The notes under the pieces: model-generated
The model's input: only the letters and a program-made list of their open reading frames with translations
Database searches by the model: none
Told to the model about the DNA's origin: nothing
Shown: in pieces, positions 12,055-23,476 of the stretch
Position numbering within the stretch: position 1 is the stretch's first letter
Layout of the letters: each line of letters begins with the position of its first letter
Assembly (NCBI GenBank): GCA_029204225.1
Contig: CM055105.1
Span: 14,227,221-14,291,220 of the forward strand
Direction of reading: 5' to 3'
Length of the DNA: 64,000 bases
Source of the DNA: Diphasiastrum complanatum
Taxonomy: Eukaryota > Streptophyta > Lycopodiopsida > Lycopodiales > Lycopodiaceae
Program-made: the position numbers and the translations under genes

Positions 12055-12886
12055 TGTGGAAAAAGTACAAAAAGGACCAAGAGTGGATCCTAATCTGATC
12101 CTCAAGAGGGATTGGTTGTCAGATTACTTGATCTACCAGTCTACTTGAGAATAAGATCAATCTAGATCAATTCTAGACACAAAATCCTAACAAGAACAAT
12201 CATTAATTGAAGGTAGGTGTACTTTCTGGTTTCACACGTGTGAAACACTGTCTGAGTACGGACTCCAACCTGAAAATCAGGTACACATTGATAGAACCTC
12301 AAAACAATCAAAACAAATGTAGACAAATGGAGAGAATCACTCAAAATTGCTTCCAAAATCAAGGTTGGTGTCTCACAATGATTATGGCCAAATCTGGCTC
12401 TATATATACAATAAGTGGGAGCTCGTCGTACTGATCATCCCTCTGATCCCACGTGTGTGAAGGTGCTTTGTCATATGATGATTTATCATGCAAAACTGAC
12501 ACTTGGACAAAACCTTCTATTTTGAGCACTTTTGGTCTATTTTCCTTCTATATGGAGATCTACTTGGAAATCTTCTAGAACTCAAAATTCGCCTACTTCA
12601 GCTTATTCCACATGTGTGAGCTGTCCTCTACACATGGGATATGACACCTAACCAAAGGATGTGGCTCATGCAATCAATAGATTGATGCCATGTGTCATAT
12701 GTCTAGAAAACTAGTTTTTGGCCTTTTTAGCCACTAGAACTTGAATTAAATCATATGTACATCCTATATGATTATGGTACATGACAAGTACACTAGTTTC
12801 ACACGTGGGAACAGGCTCCACACATGTGTGTTTATCTATATACAGGATTTTTGGCCTCTACCAAGCTTATTTTTGCATTTTTCACA
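12055..12886 (-). repeat. 5' LTR, full length
   Basis: 832 bases, TG start (plus-strand view) and CA end, with CACACGTGTG-type palindromes and a minus-strand TATATATAGAGCC promoter-like box near 12,400-12,412. Confidence 0.7.
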
Positions 12887-13140
12887 AGAAGGATCATGAT
12901 ATCCGTTGCAGATGGGACATCACGATGGATAGTGTAATGCTGCGATTGAGACGTATATGTGGAAGACATGATGGAAAAGGATAGAAACTGAAAGTAATAG
13001 GCACGAGTGTATATCTAAAAATAGTACAGAAAGTTTTGAAGGACTTGGTCACTGGAAAAATTGGCAAGAGCTTTGCTAGCACAAGTGAGGAATGAATCGA
13101 ATTCATCCAACTTATAGGTGAATTTGGAGGGTCCATTACA
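12887..13140 (-). pseudogene. R1 gene, upstream part split off by the LTR insertion
   Basis: Minus strand, coding-like: KFTYKLDEFDSFLTCASKAL..., one stop, then ...SIMSSTYTSQSQHYTIHRDV leading to the insertion point. On removing 9,794-12,886 it abuts the R1 reading frame at 9,793, with one frame change. Start codon not determined. Confidence 0.45.
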
Positions 13141-13838
13141 CAGAATACTAGTTTGGCTAATTAGTTCTGAACAAAAATTTGTAGGCTTGCTTAGTATTGT
13201 GAAAATAGGCTATAAAAATCTCGGCGAAGGTTTTTTAGGTGTTAAAGCCATCCGGCGGACATTTTTCAGGGCTGGCGAAGGATGAACCTTCGTCCAAAAG
13301 GATCCTTCGCCCAAGTAATGTGATAAATGCAACTTTCAAGATTTGAACCTATAGCCAACCTAATTTTGACATTTTAAGACCATCTAGCATGTTAGCGAAG
13401 GTTTCTGAGGAGAGTAAGGTGCTCGACGAAGGTTCCCAAAATGGCATATTGCTGATCATTCGCCTAACTCAAAAACAAGTATTTTTTTTGGAAAAAAACC
13501 TTCGGCCAAGTCAATATAGATATATCTGAAGTGGATGTACAATCTAAAAGTTCAACGATGGTTTCTGATACTGTATAGGAAACATATGACCAGATAAGTG
13601 ATTTTATAAGTCATTTTCCATCAAAAATTATCTTGTTGAAAATACTTTCCTTCCTCTTTTTCCATTCTGATGACTTTTCTGACTTTTGCTCATCAGTCTT
13701 TCCTCATTTTTTTTTTTTTATAATTTTTTTTTCTTTTTTTTAATTGTCTTTTCCAAACAAAGTTAACAATTAAGTAGTGAAAACAAATAAAAATAAAAAT
13801 CATTTGGATCATGCCTGTTGAATAGGCGGAGCAGTCTA
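13141..13838. other. No gene; CGAAGG-rich spacer and AT-rich tail
   Basis: 13,225-13,565 contains about eight scattered GCGAAGGTT/AACCTTCG motifs in both orientations. 13,690-13,830 is a T-rich then A-rich tract. No ORF is supported. Confidence 0.5.
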
Positions 13839-14750
13839 TCAAAACTTGTGTAATCGACTGCCATTCACAGGAGTATCAAACCATTTTTTGTCCAAGTGCT
13901 CAAGAATCACTGTTCCATAGTTCAGGATTTCCTTCACTCTATACGGGCCTTCACAGGTAAACTTCAATTTTCCCTTAATCAGCTTGGTTTTGTACATCAG
14001 TGCGAGATCTCCTACTTTCAGATCCTTTTTGTGTAATCGATGATCGTGCCATGCCTTACGACGAGTTTTCTCTGCTGCTAATGCATGAACTGTCATCAAT
14101 CTTATTTCACACAATTTGTGCAACACTTCATGACGTAGTTGTAAAGAATTATCATCATTTAACCGTTCTGTTGCTGCTATGCGTAAAGATGGTATTAAAA
14201 ATTCAATCGACATGATAGCATCTTGACCATAAACCAGTTGAAAGGGTGTTTGATTTGTACTATTTTTGTAAGCGGTTCTTAGTGCCCATAATGTTGCATG
14301 CAGTCTATGTTCCCAATCAGATCGACTCGTTCAACTATTTTCGTCATAATAGTGCAGAGAATCTTATTAAAAGATGCAGCTTGGCCCTTCCCTCTGGGAT
14401 AATAAGGAGTACTAAATCTATGTATAACAAAAAAATCTTCCAGTAAACACTTTATTGTTTGATTAACAAAGTGTGTACCTCGGTCACTAACAATCTCGAT
14501 CGGACATCTAAATCTGATAATAATATTTTCATAGAGAAACTTGGCCGTAGATTTCGCATCAGCAACTTAGACAGCTTTGGCTTCAACCCACTTGGTCATA
14601 TATTCAATTGCTATAATAATGTATCGGGCCTGAGATCCTTGCACGGTAGGATAAATAGGACCAACATAATCCAGTCCCCATTTTTCAAATGGTCCTTTCC
14701 ATCAGGTGCCTTTGGATTATTTCTATATTGGAATTTAGCATATTTTTGTT
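13839..14750 (-). pseudogene. Ty3/gypsy integrase remnant
   Basis: Minus strand from about 14,700. It reads KWGLDYVGPIYPTVQGSQ (first catalytic Asp), EYMTKWVEAKAV with a stop, VSDRGTHFVNQ (second Asp), then STPYYPRGKGQAA where the family has a Glu after GQ; that Glu is lost. It continues SDWEHRLHATLWALRTAYKN and QTPFQLVYGQDAIM into an intact 124-codon frame (14,213-13,839) with WHDHRLHKKDLKVGDLALMY, the C-terminal GPY/F-type domain (GPYRVKEI). Order and motifs fit plant Athila/Tat-like gypsy elements. No RT or LTR of this element is seen. Confidence 0.85.
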
Positions 14751-14752
14751 GA

Positions 14753-14870
14753 ATAACCCGAAGATTGAATGAACAAAAAGTTGTCTCATGTCCAGAAGAA
14801 TTGCATAGATGACAATAAGTATCCTTCATATGCCTTTTCATGGTCACTCATTTTTGGTGTGATTTCCAGT
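14753..14870 (-). pseudogene. Gag zinc-knuckle piece joined to the integrase
   Basis: Minus strand reads RHMKDTYCHLCNSSGHETTF then C, a CX2CX4HX4C knuckle, then NLRVIQQKYAKFQYRN. It meets the integrase remnant at GATGGAAAGG (about 14,695-14,705). The same knuckle sits at about 49,380-49,530 in the opposite orientation without the integrase, so a gag-pol deletion made this junction. Confidence 0.7.
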
Positions 14871-14940
14871 ATAGATCGCACACCATACATTTTCTCTCCT
14901 AGGAAATTTTTTAGCCATCTTATCAGTTGCTTTAATGCTC

Positions 14941-15347
14941 TAGGCTTGTTGGTCTTCTAGCATTAAAGGAATTCCAAAATAAAAAATGACCTTTTTTTAA
15001 GATACTGTTATTTTTTTTCTCTAGGCCCAATCAAATTGCACACATTTCAAATCTACGTAACATAGCTCAAATGTCGTTGGGCAGCATGGATGTATTCCAT
15101 TGGTTGGCTTTTCTTGCCCATTATGTGCTAATCTACCTGACGTCAATATCTCAAGTTTAATTTGTTTAACTATGTTGGTTAGGATTAAAGAAATTTTTTA
15201 ACTAGAGTAGCTACAATTTTTGAATGGTAGCATGCACAGTAACATAAAGTTGCTACTGTAATTTTCTTGTGGGAATAAATGTGATATGAAAAAATGAATT
15301 GAATATTATTCATAAGAGATTTTGGTGCCCAAGCTTTGGCAATAACA
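14941..15347 (+). mobile_element. Terminal region of the A-E element group (copy B)
   Basis: Begins with CATTAAAGGAATTCC, the inverse of the TTTCTCTAATG-type end at 49,250. It also contains TTTCAAATCTACGTAACATA and GGGCAGCATGGATG, shared (inverted) with 34,100-34,300 and 49,080-49,260. It lies about 0.4 kb upstream of gene B. Confidence 0.55.
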
Positions 15348-15720
15348 ATGGCAAGGAGGCCAAGATGTACAATTGACTCTGTGATACTTCATAATGAGAA
15401 AGATGAAGTTGGTAAGTGGATCTGACAAAATATACAAAACTTCATGGGTGTTGCTGCATCCGTCATCAAAGGGCAATCTTTGATTGAAGAAAAGAGCAAA
15501 CATGACATACAAAAATTATTGGAAAGCAAGGATTTTGGAGTTCTTGGAAGACATTCAGTATCAAATGTATTGGTACAACAAGTTTACATGCATTCAGAAA
15601 TAAAAGTACAAGATGTCAATTCTCATTATCATCAAAAATGTAATTGTAAGTATACCAAAATGTTTGCACTTTGTTGCTATTATAGGGCTTTTTTAATTTC
15701 AAATCTTCATAGAATAACAT
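15348..15720 (+). pseudogene. Unknown TE-borne gene family, member B (first exon)
   Basis: ATG at 15,348; reads MARRPRCTIDSVILHNEKDE, then a stop, and continues in another frame with SWVLLHPSS.../IEEKSKHDIQKLLESKDFGV and VLVQQVYMHSEIKVQDVN. It ends at NCKY-GTATAC, a plausible splice donor, near 15,650. Later exons are absent; R2 begins at 15,754. Nearly identical in inverse orientation to member E (48,825-48,540). Confidence 0.6.
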
Positions 15721-16778
15721 CCATGATAAAAAGTATTTCTTCCTTCACAATGCTAGGTTATCACCCTTTTGACTACACTAGCTTAAGTATTACTTTGTTA
15801 AATTTGTCTGAACCTAATGGAGAATCCATAAAATTTGGATCCGGGTATCTTTTACGATATTCAATACACTTATTTTTTATCGTATATACAGCTACCACCA
15901 AATATTATGATCTTTATTCCATTTATTCACTTTAACAAGTATCTCAAAAGCTTTAGTTTGTCGAATCCTAAAGATCAAAATCATTTAGGATAAGGCGATC
16001 TGTGCACCACTACGTCCAAAAGGAAGAACCAAAAATACCATTTAACTCAACTAACTGGGAATACCACTCCAGAGTTAAGTGGATAATTAGCATAATACCA
16101 AGGAATCAAATCCCTTTACCGGGTACATGCCTGAGAATTGTACCACTACCATTGTTTTGTCAAGATCGGTTTAGCAAAATTCAGACCGATTAATACAGCT
16201 TGACACAAAAACAACGGTATCCAAGTTCCACAAAAACTGTCTTACAAGTAACTGTCAAGTTGATAAGGCCTTGTACATGCATATTGTTCACGGAGAAGAA
16301 AAAACAAAATTCTGTCTATCATATAAGGAAGCAATATAAAAAAACCAGGGTTATAGCATTATCAACCGTGCACCAAGGAACCGAGATTTCTCGTTTGGGT
16401 GCTAGTGACTTAATCTTCTGAGTTGATTTCGCATCCACTTTTGGAATCAACTTTAAAGTTACCCAATATCAAGCCCTTAGAAGCCCTTGGTCGACCGACA
16501 TGCAACAAGCATAGGTGCAGACACTCATGCAATTCATTAAGTGCTGTCCTACCACAAGCATCAACTTTAACAAAACAAAAAAACATGCTCAAAAGGAAAA
16601 AACATAAGACCCAAAATGTCACACATGCCTTCATTTAATTTGCATTACACAGGTCCCTACCATAGCCGTGCAACAACCGCCATCATTGATGGAAAAAAGA
16701 GGCTCCACAAAGCTACAGAGAACGAGGGAAAGAGAGAGATCATCGTGGCGCTACGGCCCACCAGCACATTCTCAACAC

Positions 16779-17342
16779 CTATCCGACCTCCCTCAATGCA
16801 AGAAGAGGTGCTACAGAAGATGAAGAGGTGGTAGATGATCTCAGTATAGAAGCCAATGATTTGGTCTCTCGTACTTCTTGCTCGAGAGTAATTACCTTTT
16901 GTACATGTTCCACCGTCTCATGAAGCCGCTGTTCAAGAACAGAAATCCGAGTAGTGCACTCAACAGTGTCATGTATTTGGCGCTCAAGTAGGGGAAGCTT
17001 ACTCATGGATGCCTTCATATCCTCAACAGCACGGGAGATATTAGGGATGATGTCCCTCTGCAAAGCACTGAGCGCAACACAAAGAGAAGCAATTTCAGTC
17101 TGTTGAGCGTCAATCGTGGAAGTCTTAGTAAGCAGATCCGCACGAAGTTCATTGAGTTGTGAAAAAAAAGTGGCAAATTGCATAGAAATGTACTCATTCA
17201 GCGAGGAGATGTTCTCGGGAGTGGTGTGCCACGTGTAGGTGTGGCATGTGTCTCCCATAGCAGCTGAGGAGCACCTAATCAGCTTGCTTCTAATCTGTTC
17301 CAATCGCAGCTTCCGATCTATTTTTCCATTCAATGGCTTCAA
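16779..17342 (-). CDS. Coiled-coil protein, 187 codons, unrecognised
   Basis: Uninterrupted minus-strand frame from ATG at 17,342 to TAG at 16,779. After a basic N-terminus (NGKIDRKLRLEQIRSKL) come about 130 residues of heptad repeats (ISSLNEYISMQFATFF, LERQIHDTVE, ISVLEQRLHETVE, ITLEQEVRETKS) and a Ser-rich tail. This looks like a parallel coiled coil; no enzyme motif is seen. In R2 copies ii and iii the coiled-coil part is missing while the flanks remain. It could be a true small protein, an exon of a larger gene, or a capture. Expression cannot be judged from sequence. Confidence 0.45.
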   Translation of the reverse strand: MKPLNGKIDRKLRLEQIRSKLIRCSSAAMGDTCHTYTWHTTPENISSLNEYISMQFATFFSQLNELRADLLTKTSTIDAQQTEIASLCVALSALQRDIIPNISRAVEDMKASMSKLPLLERQIHDTVECTTRISVLEQRLHETVEHVQKVITLEQEVRETKSLASILRSSTTSSSSVAPLLALREVG

Positions 17343-17608
17343 TGCCTAATGAAACTCCAAACAACCCACACTGTCCCCAGCTGCCATAAGTTTCCAAAGA
17401 ACGCATTTGTAGATTCATCTATTGGCACACCACCTGCAGCCTTCATTGGGAACCCAAATTGTTTCCAGTCTGCTACTAAACTAATGTTTTTGAATAGACA
17501 AATTTGTTCTACCTTCCTGGCAACTAGGAAACTCATTACAAAGGTAGCAAGTTTAGTTTCATTCGTGCAAAGCTTCCAAATGTACAACACATCATTTGTA
17601 ATAGCCAT
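17339..17608 (-). pseudogene. R2 conserved frame (unidentified)
   Basis: 89 codons, minus strand, with ISLVADWKQFGFPMKAAGG and NAFFGNLWQLGTVWVVWSF. The same frame survives at 45,844-46,041 and 60,349-60,582 despite base changes, which suggests former coding function, possibly a membrane-associated segment. I do not recognise the family. Confidence 0.4.
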
Positions 17609-17864
17609 TTACATGCTTCTGTCTGCAGTAGGTTAATCCACACAATAGATAGTCCCAGCTGACTAACATCCTTTAACGGCTGTCCAGAGATCACAAAAGG
17701 TTAAGAACAAGTTTGGAAGGAGGATACAAGGCTTGTTTCATAGGTTATCCTTCTTCTACATAAGACACAATTGTAGAATTTGACAACCATTTGGTGTTCT
17801 CTAGAAGTTGCAACTTAGCAACATATTTGTTTTTCACTCATCCATCAAAGAAGACTACAGAATC

Positions 17865-19793
17865 TGTGGGCCGGATTTGGAGGTCAAGTACTCGCACGTG
17901 AACGGCAACGAAACGACTCAATGTTTGCAATGGATGGATGGCTAGCCTATTTCTTGGGTTAGTTTCATTTGCGACAATGCCCACCAGACGCAAGCTGGAA
18001 GTCAAAAGTTGGAAAGGGCAATTTCAGGGGAGATCTTCTATGGAGCAGTTGGTCTTCATTTTTGGACGGCCACCTTCAGAACTGAAACTCACTGAGCATG
18101 GGTGATATCCGATATCAGTTGAGAAGACTAGGATCCTCTTCAGAGATTGGCAACAAGTTGGATCGAGCCATAGTCCTAGCAGATGGGAAGCAAAGTGTTG
18201 GAAATGCTTTTTGTCCGATCAGCTGATTTTATAAGTGGAGGGGAACTATCACACATACCTCTCTCTTGGGGCAAATTTTGAATGAAAGTTGATCAAAACG
18301 GGGGCAAATTCAAGGTGACCTAGCCATACTCACATGAGGAGACTGGCGAACTTTGGACCTAATAAGTTGACAAGTTTTTGTTGTGGAAAGGAAAGCTTGT
18401 TATAGGTTTTCTTTGGACCAGGAATGATGACGAAACATATAAGTACACTGGCTTGTGTTACGTGTAAGGCAGCTGATCAATGAAGGAATTGTGAAAGTTG
18501 AGTCTTGCATGAGAGACTTGGTATTTCGAATGGACGCTAAGGGACAGTTCGTGTTGAGATCGAACTAGTGCAAACTCTGGTGCATGTGTCTGATTCAAAG
18601 AGAGCTACTTGAAGCTAAGCTCGATGTACACTTCTTGTTTTGACTGTGAGGCAACTGACCAGTGATGGAATTGTGAAAGTCAAGTTTTGCGCGACGGACA
18701 TGGTGCTTCAAACAAACGCGAAGAGATAGTTCATATGCGGATCAAACTGGTGCGACCCTTTGGCTCTCCACAAGGTCAATGGTTACATTTGTGCTGATTC
18801 AAAGAGCTACTTCAAGCTAAGTGAGAGGTGCATTGCGGAGTACTCAATCTTTGCCTACCTTAAAGAGCCAAGAAGGAAATGTATCAAGATCAGACTGGGA
18901 CAAGGAGAGAAATCAAGGTGCAGAAGCAACAAGGCATGGAGTGGACCATAAAGTGGGCAATCAAACGGTATGTCCTTTGGCTCAGGGAGCCTTGATACCT
19001 TTGCGAAATTGATCAAATCTGGAGCTCAAGGAGCTCAACACAAAGTGCATCAAGGACAAATCAGGAGCTCAAAGGAGTTCCAAAGAAGAAGTTTCAAAGG
19101 AGTTCCAAAGAAGGACAAATCAGGAGCTCAAAGGAGTTTAAAAAACAGGCCTCTGTCACCTGTTAATAAGGATCTTGGGTTTTACGAAAGCGATATAAAA
19201 GTCCCAAGAAGTCAGCGGTATGCCGTCGGGACCATTCGGTCCATGGCGCCAGCGGTATGCTGTCGAGACCATTTGGTCCGAGAAGTGGTTGTCTCCATAT
19301 CTATCATGGCTTGTGTTTCTCAGTCTTCCTTGCATGAACGTGAATGGGTTAAGCTCTTGGGAGCAGGCTCTAACCTGTCGGCTGAATTGGATGGCTTGCT
19401 TGGGTGGAAGGTACTTGTTTATGGCTGTCAAGTCTGGCATGGCGCCAGGTTTGCTTCCAGCGCTCGTGACGAAGCTTTTAGTTGGTTAAGTCTGATGTAA
19501 GTCAAACCTCTTGCTTGGAATGGATGTTACTCGTTTGTAACGAAGCTTCGAGTTGGTTAAGTTTGATGTATGTCAGGCGGCTTGCTTGGACGGAAGTCAC
19601 CCACATCGGGACCCCCGATCTGGCATGGCGCCAGGTTGGATCTCAATGTTGGTTTTTGGAACTTCAAGTAGATTAAGTCTGATCATTGTTGGCGAGTTGG
19701 CTGCTTGTATGTCAAGTGGGTTTGGATGGCAAGAGTTGAAGGCTGGGAAGCTAAGTCGTGGTTCCTGACTCCCTTTGGGATGCCTGCGCTGCA
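17865..19793 (+). mobile_element. R3 LTR, plus orientation, internally deleted
   Basis: Begins TGTGGG and ends GCGCTGCA, matching the inverse of the 52,819-55,565 LTR (TGTAGCG ... CCACA). At 1.93 kb it lacks the GGCGCC-rich part of the full 2.75-kb LTR. 17,848-17,864 is the adjoining interior (ACTACAGAATC). It is inserted into R2. The long frames inside (18,760-18,951; 18,970-19,500) recur elsewhere only because the LTR does. Confidence 0.65.
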
Positions 19794-21985
19794 CGCCGGG
19801 AGTGGCGCCGACGCCGGAGTTGCAGGGGTGCTGCTGGTGCCGAAAGTAAATTTTGTAAAGGTAGCTTTACAACATCCACCCCACCTTTATAAAATCAGAT
19901 GTCCATATCAGATGTCAGATTAAAGTAAAGGTGTCTCCCAATTAAAATAACTATACATTTAAGCTACTTGGCACAGTACTCAATATACTGGCCACTTTTT
20001 ATTAACATTGAAGCTGGCACACCACAAGTCGGCGGCTCAGCTCTTTTTATTGAAAAATTACATAACTTGAAAATATCTCTTTGTCTGGGAAAAGCATAGA
20101 TTCTATATCGCTTACGTGAAACCCAAGAACCTTATTAACCTTATTAACTGGTGACAGAGGCCTTTTTGTAAAAGGTTCACCCCTGTTGCTTCTGACTTTG
20201 GACTTTGGAACTCAACTTATTAGGTCCAAAGTTCTCCAGTCTCCTCGTGTGAGTATGGCTAGGTCACCTTGAATTTGCCCCCATTTCGATCAACTTTCAT
20301 TCAAAATTTGCCCCAAGAGAGAGGTGTGTGTGATTGTTTCCCTCTTGCTTATAATATCAGCTGACCAGACTTAGAGTAGAGTTATTCAGCCAAAAAGACT
20401 TTCCAATACTTTGCTTCCCATCTGCTAAGATTATGGCTTGATCCAACTTGTTGCCAATCTCTGAAGAGGATCCTAGTACTCGCACGTGAACGGCAACGAA
20501 ACGACTCAATGTTTGCAAAGGATGGATGGCTAGCCTATTTCTTGGGTTAGTTTCATTTGCGACAATGCCCACCAGACGCAAGCTGGAAGTCAAAAGTTGG
20601 AAGGGGCAATTTCAGGGGAGATCTTCTATGGAGCAGTTGGTCTTCATTTTTGGACGGCCACCTTCAGAACTGAAACTCACTAAGCATGGGTGATATCCAG
20701 TATCAGTTGAGAAGACTAAGATCCTCTTCAGAGATTGGCAACAAGTTGGATCGAGCCATAATCCTAGCAGATGGGAAGCAAAGTGTTGGAAACGCTTTTT
20801 GTCCGAAGAAGTCTACTCTAAGTCCGATCAGCTGATTTTATAAGTGGAGGGGAACTATCACACATACGTCTCTCTTGGGGAAAATTTTGAATGAAAGTTG
20901 ATCAAAACAGAGGCAAATTCAAGGTGACCTAGCCATACTCACATGAGGAGACTGGCGAACTTTGGACCTAATAAGTTGACAAGTTTTTGTTGTGGAAAGG
21001 AAAGCTTGTTATAAGTTTTCTCTGGACCAGGAATGATGAGGAAACATATAAGTACGCTGACTTGTGTTACGTGTAAGGCAGCTGATCAATGAAGGAACTG
21101 TGAAAGTTGAGTCTTGCATGAGAGACTTGGTATTTCGAACGGACGCTAAGGGATATTGAAGCTCGCACACCACAAGTCGGCGGCTCAGCTCTTTGTATTG
21201 AAAAATTACATAACTTGAAAATATCTCTTTGTCTGGGAAAAGCATAGATTCTATATCGCTTACGTGAAACCCAAGAACCTTATTAACCTTATTAACTGGT
21301 GACAGAGGCCTTTTTGTAAAAGGTTCACCCCTATTGCTTTTGACTTTGGACTTTGGAACTCAACTTATTAGGTCCAACGTTCATGCAAGGAACACTCAGA
21401 ACCACAAGTCGCGACAGATATGGAGACAACCAGTTCCTAGACCAATTGGTCCCGACAGCATACCGCTGGCGCCACGGATCGAATGGTCCCGACGGCATAC
21501 CGCTGGCATCCCGGGATACAACCCTCAGCTATGAGCCAACTGAAAAAATTCCTTACAACTGGCGCTTTTACCGAACACTGAAACCCAGAAGGTAATCAGT
21601 CAGTTTGAGAAAAATCCCACTTTTACATTTCAAGTGTGTGACCGACCCTAGTCTCCGGGGAGCTGGCATGCCAAGACAAGTGCCAGGACAACATTCTAGC
21701 AAGGGAGGCTGAGACTTGGTTGGAGCTCGTCCTGAGTCGCAACCCGCACTCCCCTATAGTAGCCTAGATCGTGTGAGGTGATTGCACATCAATCTGAGCT
21801 CTCTGGACTTCGCTAAAACCGATCAAAGATTTTCAGCCATAGGAACTTGGCGCCGGCTGGATTCTAGTCATAGTGGCTGGGAGTGGCGCCGGCGGCACCG
21901 GGAGCAGCAGGGGCGCTGCTGGCGCCGGGGTCAATGCTGGCGCCAGTGGCGCCAGAAGTAAAGCTTGTAAAGGTAGCTTTACAAC
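19794..21985. repeat. R3 fragments in alternating orientation
   Basis: A GGCGCC-rich segment and GTAAAGGTAGCTTTACAAC hairpin (19,794-19,890) start an inverse-oriented R3 piece. It flips at about 20,480 (CCTAGTACTCGCACGTG), giving an inverted repeat between 20,215-20,480 and 20,700-20,990. It flips again near 21,155, and a second GGCGCC cluster lies at 21,848-21,955. No gene is supported. Confidence 0.65.
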
Positions 21986-22199
21986 ATAAAAGCAAAAATT
22001 TTGATAAAAAAAAAATGAAAATTTCGAGGACTTATATATATGAAATTTTTGGACTTGTGAAAAGACGGCGAGAACAGGTTTCGTTAGATTATTGGGCCAC
22101 ATGGAATGTTCGTACTGACAATGATGACCCAATTATGAGGCCACGTGGGTTGAGGCATGTGCACAAATCCATTATTGATGCATGTCATTCTCGCACGTG

Positions 22200-22620
22200 A
22201 CAGATGTCAGATCAATCATTCTAGATACGATGCATTTATTTTGACCAATCACATGTCGACATGTGTTCCTTCGCCACTCCACACGTGCAAATTTTTTTTA
22301 ATAAATAGATCTTTTTTGGCTCGGATTTTCACACAAATTTACGAGTGCTTTGCCGGATATCGATTTCAAGTGCGCCGCTTGCTCTCATTACCTTTCCTTG
22401 ACCATTATGTGCCTAGATCCGATATTGCATCGTCCAGTATCGCATTCAAGCATGCTTCACATCCCTTTTCTTTTCTGCTCTATGTTCTTGTGCTCGGATG
22501 CGATACTCCAACTTCAAATATCTCTCTCGAGCGCACGTTGCCTTGACGTGCTTGTTTGACCTACGATTTGCGTCTGAGAGCGATATTTGGAACTTTAGTT
22601 TTGTTATTTTTGTTTAAAAT
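22200..22620 (+). promoter_or_regulatory. Left subterminal repeats of the 22-25 kb element
   Basis: Degenerate copies of GATATCGATTTCAAGTGC (22,356), TATCGCATTCAAGCAT (about 22,437) and AATATCTCTCTCGAGCGC (about 22,516). The same motif precedes the histone-like gene at 29,893-30,070 and lies in the 27-kb foldback. It could bind the element's own transposase or act as a promoter. Confidence 0.45.
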
Positions 22621-22869
22621 GTCTAATTTTGAATCCAGTTTGCTTTTTTTTTTAAATGAATTTGGCATATTTAAGTCCCTACTCAGTACTCCGTTATTCA
22701 GATCTCAGAATAAGGACATGATTCATTTTTGGGACCTGTGGCACTCGACAAGCATATCTATAAAGCTAAGCTTGGCAGAATGTTTACCAAGTTACATAAT
22801 GATTTCAAGTCTGTAGATGAATGCCCAATTCATAATAAAGAATATAGATTTGTTGATTTTCAGTCTGCT

Positions 22870-23476
22870 TTTGTTTTTTTCCTTTTGTTAAATATTTCTG
22901 ACGATTGTGCCCTCCACTTCTGAAGCGGCTTCTTCTAGTGGTACAAAGTCTGAAAAGTCATAGATTGTAGATATAGATACTTTTTTTATTGATACGAGTG
23001 TTAATTTAGATGATTGTTCTGATTTTGATCCTGCTCGAAATAGGGCTACTTTTATAGGCCCTAGAACACCCACTACTCTTTCTACTTCTGATAAAACTTT
23101 GATCACTTTGCCTACTTATAATATAGATAATAATTTCTTCTTGACAATATCGGATATATCAGATCTTTTTGACTTCACTGAAGCTGAGACTCTTTGCATT
23201 TTGAGCAAAGAGCTTGATGAATTTTCGGATATTATTGATTTTGATGCTGATGATCTTCTCCCTGGTGTTGACGATGTACATAATGATAAGTTTTATTCAA
23301 GAAAAGATTGCTTGAAAATGGTTGTGGAGGAAATGCGCAACAAAGAAGATGATCTACCTTCTGAGGAGGAGTTTCTTAGAATCCAAAGTCAACTCAAGTA
23401 TTTCACCATGTTGTCTAGCTTTTTCCAAACTTCTACTTTGTGTATACGAGTAGAACCTTCTTCTTTGAAATCTTGA
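22870..23476 (+). pseudogene. Acidic ORF of the 22-25 kb element
   Basis: Plus-strand frame with one internal TAG near 22,964. It reads TIVPSTSEAASSSGTKSEKS, then an Asp-rich stretch (IDTFFIDTSVNLDDCSDFDP), and from 23,099 an uninterrupted 125 codons with LFDFTEAETLCILSKELDEF and DFDADDLLPGVDD. Frequent Asp and Glu suggest a disordered or activation-type region. The last 27 codons overlap the antisense end of the transposase-like gene, so the true stop may be earlier. It occupies the position of the histone-like gene in the 30-34 kb element. No family recognised. Confidence 0.4.

Larger units (their letters stand above)
9794..12886 (-). mobile_element. Internally deleted LTR retrotransposon inside R1
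   Basis: Two direct copies of a TG-starting repeat (9,794-10,131 and 12,055-12,886) bracket a primer site and a gag scrap. The flanks are ggaag on the left and agaag on the right, a 4-of-5 target duplication. The R1 gene reads on across the element. Pol is missing and the deletion also removed most of the left LTR (minus-strand U3). Confidence 0.75.
15754..17847 (+). repeat. Repeat R2, copy i
   Basis: Shares its start (CTAGGTTATCACCC) and most of its length with 44,784-46,280 and 59,577-60,865. Copy i alone keeps about 0.5 kb encoding a coiled coil (16,779-17,290). Its right end at ACTCATCCATC is interrupted by R3. The nature of R2 is unclear; conserved minus-strand frames suggest duplicated gene pieces rather than a classic transposon. 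Confidence 0.8.

Noticed and set aside
18760-19500. Several 60-180 codon frames in R3 (also at 54,438, 57,983 and others)
   Set aside because: They lie inside LTR sequence, in shifting frames, with no recognisable domain; recurrence follows repeat copy number.
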